Part shown: piece by piece, positions 52,171 through 61,100 of the stretch
How positions within the stretch are numbered: the first letter of the stretch is position 1
Layout: every line of letters begins with the position of its first letter
Source: Mytilisepta virgata
Lineage: Eukaryota; Mollusca; Bivalvia; Mytilida; Mytilidae
DNA length: 64,000 nucleotides
Assembly: GCA_028015205.1 (NCBI GenBank)
Contig: CM051518.1
Span: 30,780,001-30,844,000, forward strand
Direction of reading: 5' to 3'
Notes under the pieces: generated by a model
The model's input: only the letters and a program-made list of their open reading frames with translations
What the model was told of the DNA's origin: nothing
The model's database searches: none
Made by a program: the position numbers and the translations under genes

Positions 52171-55100
52171 CTGGAAAAGAAATAATGATAAATCTATCTG
52201 CTACCGGTAGTCACAAAAGCTGTATTCTATGTAAATAATCTGATATCAGACATTATTATAAACAGAATCCAGGTTATGTATACCCAAGGTACAATTTTTT
52301 CATGCTTTAAAATATTTTTCTTTCTGTGTGTATTTGGCTTGATTACTATTGTCTTTGAAAAATTCATGTCAGTTCAAACTTTGTGACTTTCATGAAAATC
52401 TTGGTCAGATTTGCATTTAAACAATATAACATCACAGTGCCATCATGTGACAATTACTGTCAAGACTTATGGGCATACTATTTATATTAATACTAAGAAA
52501 CAGTATTAACCCTTTCACCGATGGAGTCCCCACAGGAAGTAACCCTTGCACGATGGCTTCCCTAACAAGATGGCAGACTTGAGCGGCTACTTCTTTCTTA
52601 ATGCTTTAGAGCATTAATTTTTGTTCATTTATTCTTTATTTGAACAAAAATGTTAATACAATATGTTCTTTTCACGATTTTTTAGTTTTTGAATGAAAAT
52701 ACAAAGATTCAATAGCAAACGGGTTTCTGCGGCTGGATATGTTGAAATTCTTCAAATATCGCTCCAAATATGCAATTTTGTCATTAACAATTATAAAAAT
52801 TATTTAAAGAAATAAACTTCCAATCATCGATGTCCATTACAATCTATTTTGGACAAATTTGGCATGTTTGATACGAAATATATACTTTCCTGGCATCCAA
52901 TCTTGCCAAAAAATTTCTAAAATTCATTTTCCTAACATTAAAATCCTCAAATTTTGGTCTTTTTTCACACGTTTTTTTTGTAAAAGATCCACTATTGTTT
53001 TATCTTTAACCGGGTTTGAATATAAGAATGATAACGCTTGATGTTCCCTCCAAGAGCGGGACATATAAAAACTATGTGACAATTCCGGTCAACCAGGACT
53101 TGTCGGCGAAACGGTTAAATTTTCTTTCATCTTTATAAATTAAACTTTACTAGAAAACTTATATTATAAATTCTGTACCTTCTTCATCTTCCTCCCGTAG
53201 TGTAGATAATCTGGATGGCAGTACTGTGTGAGCTTCAGCAAGTAGCTGTTGTAAAACTTCACCAGATAATTTGGGTGGATTTTCCATTAATATATCTCTG
53301 GAAGACTTTGGTGTTCTATACAAAAAATAAAATATTTATTATTCACAACCAATTGTTATATATTTTTTTATTGGTGACAATGTTCAAAATATTTCATTAT
53401 TCAACAAAAACTTAATATAACTGTTAACCAAGAATGGAACAAAAATTGTGTCTGTAAGACACGGATGCCCCGCCTCAAATTTAGGTCATCATGTATGAAT
53501 GCTCAGAACTATCCAAGGCACATCCACTGATGAAGTTTCGTTGATACACTATGCTTAGTTCTAAAGAAATGAACCTAAACGCAAACCTTAACCAGAGTAG
53601 CTCAAGTGTAAAATGTAGGCCATAATGACCCAATTATTGTATGACTGTTCAGTACTACCCAAGGCACATCCAATTATGGAAGTTTCATTGATACACTATG
53701 CTTAGTTCCAAAGAAATGAGCCGAAATGCAAAACTTAACCAGAGTCGGTAAAGCATAAAATGTAGGTCATAATGACCCAATTATTGAATGACTGCTCAGT
53801 ACTACCCAAGGCACATCCACTGATGAAGTTTCATTGATACACTAGGCTTAGTTCTGAAGAAATGAACCTAAACGCAAAACTTAACCAGAGTCGCTCAAGC
53901 ATAAAATGTAGGTCATAAAGATTAAAATACAGTACATGAATCTTTTTAACGCAAGTAATGACAATTTCGACATTCTCCATGGATAAAAACACATTATAGG
54001 CTAAATAGCCATTGTTTTTTCAAGTTTATTTCAATGATGCTTTTTTTTATTTGACTCTGCACTGCTTAATATTTCCACATTTTTCTGCCCTGAGCACTGC
54101 TGAGGAGTCATAATTCTCTGTATCAAGAGCATCAGAATTTTTATTACGTAATTTTATTTACCTAGGAGTAGTTTCTGTAGAGTTACATAATGTGGACTCG
54201 GATTCAGCTTCAGAAATTCTAGATGATATGTCACCAATTGATGTCCTAGATAATGACCTTGCACACTGATCCAACAAAGAATCCAGTTGTTCCTTTGGTA
54301 ATCTGCTAGTGCCATCGCTTTCTGAAAGCTATTAAAAGAAGTCGATTAATGTAATTGCAATGCCTGAATGGCAGTCATTTCTTTCATAAATTACATGTAG
54401 AACAATGTCTTTAACTTATGCCATCCATTCAAAATTCCCTTTGGAAGGAGTATGCAAACTCATTAACTACAATAGGTTACTGTGTAATAATAACAAAATA
54501 AATGCCAGTTTATAAATGGGACATAACTCTATGTTTTGAAAAAAATTGCCAAAACTAATAAGAAATATCATCATAACTAAGCCTTTTGTGGTTATAATTT
54601 TCACTGGCCTCTTTAAACATCAGATACATTGGTCATCTTCCATTTTGCAGATATTTTTGTCTTACCAATGAAAAACAATGATGACATGTTCTAAGCTCAT
54701 TTTAACAGTAGTAACAACTATATTTGCTTGTATTTTTCATCAAGCAATAACAAAGTGGAAATATTAAATACAATGCCTATCCATGTTAAAATGAGCACAT
54801 TAATCAATTATTTCTATTCTGACAGTACAATACAATAATTTTTGTGGCAAAGGCAAACCCTTTAAAGCATATGCATCTAAAATTCAGTCAGATTTCGACA
54901 AGGCAATGACTTTCACAACAATGCAGGATCTTTTAATACAAAAATTAATATAGACGTAAGATTTTTGTGAGAAATTCAAGTTGTTTTAAGATCCATTTTA
55001 ACAAACTACAGTAGAGTCTTGACAACATCCACTCATCAAATCTTTATCTGGAAATAATAATTTAAGAATAAATTACCGAAAAAAATCAAGTGGATTATCA

Positions 55101-58100
55101 ATGACCTGTAATTGACAATTAATCGCCTTCTTGTCATGAATGGTCTCACCTCTGGTTTTTCACACTTATTTATCACGTACGAAAATTAAAAATTATGTTT
55201 GAGTTATTGAGAGTAAAGTACATTGTATTACTATTGTACGGACCAGAAAATTAGTTCGAGAATGTGAGAAATCGGTGTTCTAAAAATAGAGTTGATTACA
55301 TAGACATAATGGACAAAATAACCAGACTTTCGAAAAGGGTGAAGAAATCCATGGTGTTTTCGAGCGACCTGACTTCAAGCCACCGAGATGCTACTGTATA
55401 AATAAGTAAAGGTGACAAAATTCGAATCCCAAAAAATTTAACATGATGTACTCTTTTAAGTTGGCATCATTCATGTGAAAACCATAATTGTTGAAATCAG
55501 AATTTGCTTTTTTCGCAAAGCAAATACAGATGAACATATCTGAATAATGAACAACAGTCAATAGCTGAAATTTTACATGGATATTATTTTAAAGTTCAAC
55601 AATTATACTGCATTTCCAATATATAAGTGATTAGACAAGAAATGGCCTAATTCTTGAATACACCTCACCTCATCTTCATCACGATTATGTAAATTGGCTA
55701 ACTGTTCATCCACTTGATGAAGTCTTTCTCTTAATTCTCTCTGATCTTTATATTCTATTAATGCCTTTTCACCAAAATGTTCTATATCCAGGTTGGTTTT
55801 TATTGATACTGGTGTGAACAACTTATAAGACTGTGCAGTAAAAAAGTCAAGACATTAAATGTGAATAAATTATCCATGCTTTAAATAATGTGCACTTCAT
55901 GTGCTGTGAGTTTCTGTTGATTTATGCCTATTTGTATCAACCTACAGCCAAGTTTGTTCTAGTGAGATGCTGCCTTGGTGATGCACACCCTACATTCTTT
56001 CTTCTTCAAAGAAAAGTTTGTGTATGTTGAAAAATCTTTCAATTCATAATTGTTCATAATTAACAAAAAATTCTTTATTCTCTTAAAAAACCACATTTGT
56101 AACAAAAGTTAAAGATAAAACCATCACAACATAATTGATCTTGTTAATTATTTATTAATGGTATTATTCTTGTGGTGGTGTATTTTTATTTGCATGTGTC
56201 TTAACATTTCCAATATTCAACACTTACAGAAGTTTGTTTAGTTTAGTTGGGGTTTAACGCCGTTTTCAGCACATTTGGCTATTTTGCGGCGGCCAGTTTT
56301 TATTGGTGGAGGAAGCCGGAGTACCCGGAAAGAACCACCGACCTTCAGTAGGAAAATTGGCAATCCTTGTCAATTAAGATCGGAGTCAAACACACCCCGC
56401 CACAGGTGAGATTTGAACTCGCAACCCCAGTGTTGACAGGCTAGTGATCATTAGTAGTCATGACGAACTCCTAGACCACTCGGCCACCAAGGCCCCCTTA
56501 CAGAAGTTATAAGTATAATAACAAATAAACTACTATGGCATCAAATCATAAAAAATTACCAATCTGTGACTGAATAAAGTGTATTCGTCATTGAAATAAA
56601 ACAATAAATATTATTGTCTTTTTCAATATCCTCCAATTCATAATAATACAACTCAATATTTTAATACATTAACAACTTAAAAGTGACTATTAATATCTCA
56701 TAACAAATTGGTGGTATAGCAAACTTTCTTGAAACAAAAAGGAACAGAACGGCTTGAACTATTACTACATGCATCAGACAGATGTACCAACCTGAGGTGT
56801 TGATGGTGAGAGCATGACAGATTCATAGTCTTCTGGGGGCATAATCTCCTTTAATCTACTTTCTATACTTCTTAACGATTTCTGATCATTGTCATCAGGA
56901 ACAAACCCTTCACCAGAATGTACAGCTATTTGAAATCTTGGAATTCTTACCTCCTGTGAATCATATAAAACATTTTCCTAATCCTTCATAATTTATACTG
57001 TTTTTTAGTTACTTCTATACCTTCATTAAACTGATACTAAAAGATAATGAGGCAAAATTTCAAACTATTATCCAAATTATATTGAATTTACAAATGTTTT
57101 GATAGGATGTTGTCTCCATGACATGTTTTATAAATCTACATTTTCATATGCAATAGCTATGTAAATTAAGAGGTGCGAATTCAAATCCCAAATAATTTAA
57201 CTGAAACTGTATCAGCTGTGCCAATGTCTTGAAAATCTATATATTTTTTTTGTAATGTGTGCCTAGCTAAATAGCTAACAAAAAGACCATAATGACATAA
57301 ATATTTATTAGTAAAAAACCACAATCTTTCAAAAAACAAGCAACAACAAAAATGAGAAAAAAAATTTGAGTAAAAGATCTCAAGGTTTCCATGCAATATA
57401 AGCATGTTTATAACGTACATCAACTTCATCATCTGGTATTTCTGGGAGTTGATCAAGGTCAGCTAATATTGATTCAACCCGGTCTTTTTCCTCTTGTGTC
57501 ATTGGAATTGGGTTCTCTGCATCTGCAGCAAGCTGAAAATGGGTATAAAGTATCAAAATGAAGAAAAAAGATAGAGTTTTACACATAATGGAAGTAGGTC
57601 TTTATTATATCATCAACAACTAATGCAATAATCTTATTATATTAACAATTACATGTAAATTAAATTATTTAGTCAGATTAAGGAACAAAAATTCCAATAC
57701 TGTGTATATTTTTTATTTTGATTGGTCGACAGCGTATTAACATGTCAGCTGGTAAAAAAGTGCCATTTTAAACCACTCATTTCTTTCTGGTCTACTTTAT
57801 ACACCAATAAATACCTTCAAAACAAGTCTTATTACTATAATAATTCTAACATGAAAATGTATTAGATTTTCCTGCCAAGAATTCTTCTAATATGAAGTTC
57901 TATTATATAAAAAATAATACAACTAAAATGAAATGGTTTTCACAAAGGTCTTCACACAGATATGTATTGCCTAGCCTCTATACTATGAACAATGAAGATT
58001 AGGTCATGGTCAAAAGATTTGTCAACCTGACATTTCAAGATAAAAACCCATAATGACAAAATACGTTTGATGTTAGAATTTTTTTTATGCAAGACTCAAA

Positions 58101-61100
58101 TTGTTGTTATAGAAATATAAATGTATACCTGGTATAATTTTCAATATGCAGTCGTGCAGCATATCTTATAAAAGGATAATGAAATGGATTTATGTTTTTT
58201 ATCATTAATAAAAATATTCCTAAAATCATTTATACAGTTTAGGGTTTAAATTTTGTATCAATATATATGAAAATCAACAAAGAACAAGTAATTTATATGT
58301 ATTCATATAGGGGGTTCTCAATCAGGTCGGTAGCTGGTGATGGTCACTGTTATTTTAGATCCATAAGTCTAGAATTTACGGGATGTGAAGATAATTTCCA
58401 ATATGTTAGGGAGATTGTATGTAATGAAATAAACATGAATAAAGATCATTATCAACAGTTTATTACGGGAGACATAGAAAAACATTTAGAAAATATGGTT
58501 AGAAAAGATGGGTGTTCACAGTCATGGGCGACCGAAGCTGAAATAGTTGCAACATCAAATTTATTTGGTTGTACAATTAATGTTTTAATGCAAGAAGAAA
58601 ATTCAGGATTACAATGGCAGACTTTTAAACCAAATACAGAAACAGAAGAGGGCCCCAACAATTATGAAATAAATCTGCAATATGTAAATGGAAATCATTT
58701 TAACCTGATATACAACAAACAGACAGAAATTGCAGAAGAAAATCGGTCGTTTTATGAACCTGGTCAAAATATAAGTTTTTCTACAGCTAATTTAAAAGAA
58801 AAACGAAAAAATGGTAGTCTCGTCTTTAATTTGTCGAAGAAGAAACTTACGGAAATGCACGAAAAAGTTTTAGGTCTAGGACTGAAATTCATTCCCACAA
58901 ACAAGAAGATTGATATGACTGAACTCATCACAGATGTGAAAGAATGGGATAGACGTATGAGACTTCGTGAATTTTTTTACGAAGAGAATATGGAGAAAGA
59001 CAGTGATGCTGGTGGCGATGAAGTTCAAGATCAAGTCACTTCAAAGAAAAAGAAAAACTCCCATTGGACACCGAATGAAGGTAGAAACCAGTGGTTAGAC
59101 TTATATTTAAAGCTGGTGAAAGATGATATTTTAAAGGGAGTAAAAACAAATTACTACACCAATTTGTCTAAACCAGAAGAAGCTGGGTTGGCAGATTTGA
59201 TGAATGACAACTCTATAATAATCCGACCGTGTGATAAAGGCTCAGGAGTTTGTGTCGTGGACGCAGATGATTACATCCGGAAAATAGAAGAGGAGCTGAA
59301 AGATACAAGTACATATACGGAAACACCTGAAGATCTAACAGACGATGTTACCAAGAAAGTTGAGAAATTAGTCAACCGTCTCTGTCGGAAAGGATACATT
59401 TCCGAAGAAACGAAGCGATATATGCTACCCCGTAATGTTATTCCAGGAAAGGTGAAAGGGAACCCCAAGATGCATAAAGAAAATATCCCTTACAGAATTA
59501 TCATAAGCGGAATCAATCATCCTACAGAAAAAATTGCAGAGTGTGCTGAAAAGGAACTACAAAAACATGTCCAATCATTGCCTTCTTATATTCAAGATAC
59601 AACTGATTTTTTGAACAAAGTTAAAGAAATTTCCCAACCCCTCCCTTCCGACACCATACTTTTTTGTATGGATGTCAAAAGTTTGTATCCCAGTGTGCCA
59701 AAAACTGAAGGTCTGCAAGCATGTCAGGAAGCTCTTGACAAAAGGCCGAACCAGTCCATTCCTTCGAGTGAGGTACTCTCTATGATTAAACTAGTTCTTG
59801 AAAATAATAATTTCTCTTTTAATGGGAAAAGTTATCTCCAGGTAGATGGAACTGCTATAGGGTCTCGGCTAGGAATGAATTACGCTAGTACGTATTTGGG
59901 AAGTTGGGAACAGAAACTGCTAGAACAATCCCCCTTTGAGCCCTTAGTCTACTTTAGGTATGTTGATGATGTATGGGGAGTATGGCAACATGGTGAAGAG
60001 AAACTGAAAGAGTTCCATACACTAGCAAATAGCATACACCCGAGAATAAAGATTGAGCTAAGGTACGACAAAAACAAAATAGAATTTCTAGATACAATTA
60101 CCACTCTGGAGAATGGGTTTATAGTTACTAGTTTGTTCGAAAAATCAACGGACAAGCACATGTACCTACATAAAACATCGGACCATCCGAAAACGGTAAA
60201 GAAATCTATTCCCTATGGGCTCGGCGTCCGCGTGAAACGGATTTGTGAAAAGGAAGAAGATTATCAAAAAGAGCGGAAGAAAATCAAACAAAGGCTGAGG
60301 AACAGGGGGTATACAGGGGGATTAGTTGAGCAACAGCTTTTAAAAGTTGATGAGAAGAATAGAGAAGATACGTTAAAATACCGTAAAAAATCCAAAAACA
60401 AAATGCCAGAAAGAGTCCCGATAGTTCTTACATACAGTCGGGCTCTACCTGATGTTGGGAAAATCCTAAAGAAACACCACCATCTTCTAGGCAGATCAAC
60501 GCGTTTGAAGAAAATTTTTAAAACTCAGCCAATGTGCGCGTATCGTCGGGATACAAATTTATCAGACAGGATTGTACATCAGAAAACATCGAAGGTGTTA
60601 AAAAATAAAGAAGTCGGTAAAAAGGAAGATAAAAAACAGAACGGGTGCGGTAGAAATTGTGTCACATGTGACAAAATTTACAGAGGCCAATGTAACACAA
60701 AATCCGGAAGAATAATTCGAATGAATGATAATATTCATTGTCGGTCGCATAATGTAGTGTATGCCGTGTACTGTACAAAATGCAAACACATCGTGTATGT
60801 TGGAGAAACTGATACTAAATTGAAAGACCGGATCCAAAACCATCTTTCAGATATACGAACAAACAAGACTAAAAAAGATAAACCCGTCTCCATTCATTTT
60901 AATTCAAAAGGCCATTCAATTGAAAATTTTAAATTTGCCGGCATAGAAATCCCGAGAAAAAGTGATATTGAATATCGGAGAACGCGCGAGTCCCTTTTTA
61001 TAAAGCTGTGTAATACTCAGCAAGAAGGGATTAATGTCCGAATTTGATTTTTCTAACAAGTATAAAATGAATTGATCCCTTGATTTCATTGTATGAAGTT

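Noticed and set aside
56237..56497. Functional tRNA gene
   Set aside because: A and B boxes are present but there is no closed cloverleaf, and the sequence continues into a SINE core, so it is a SINE.
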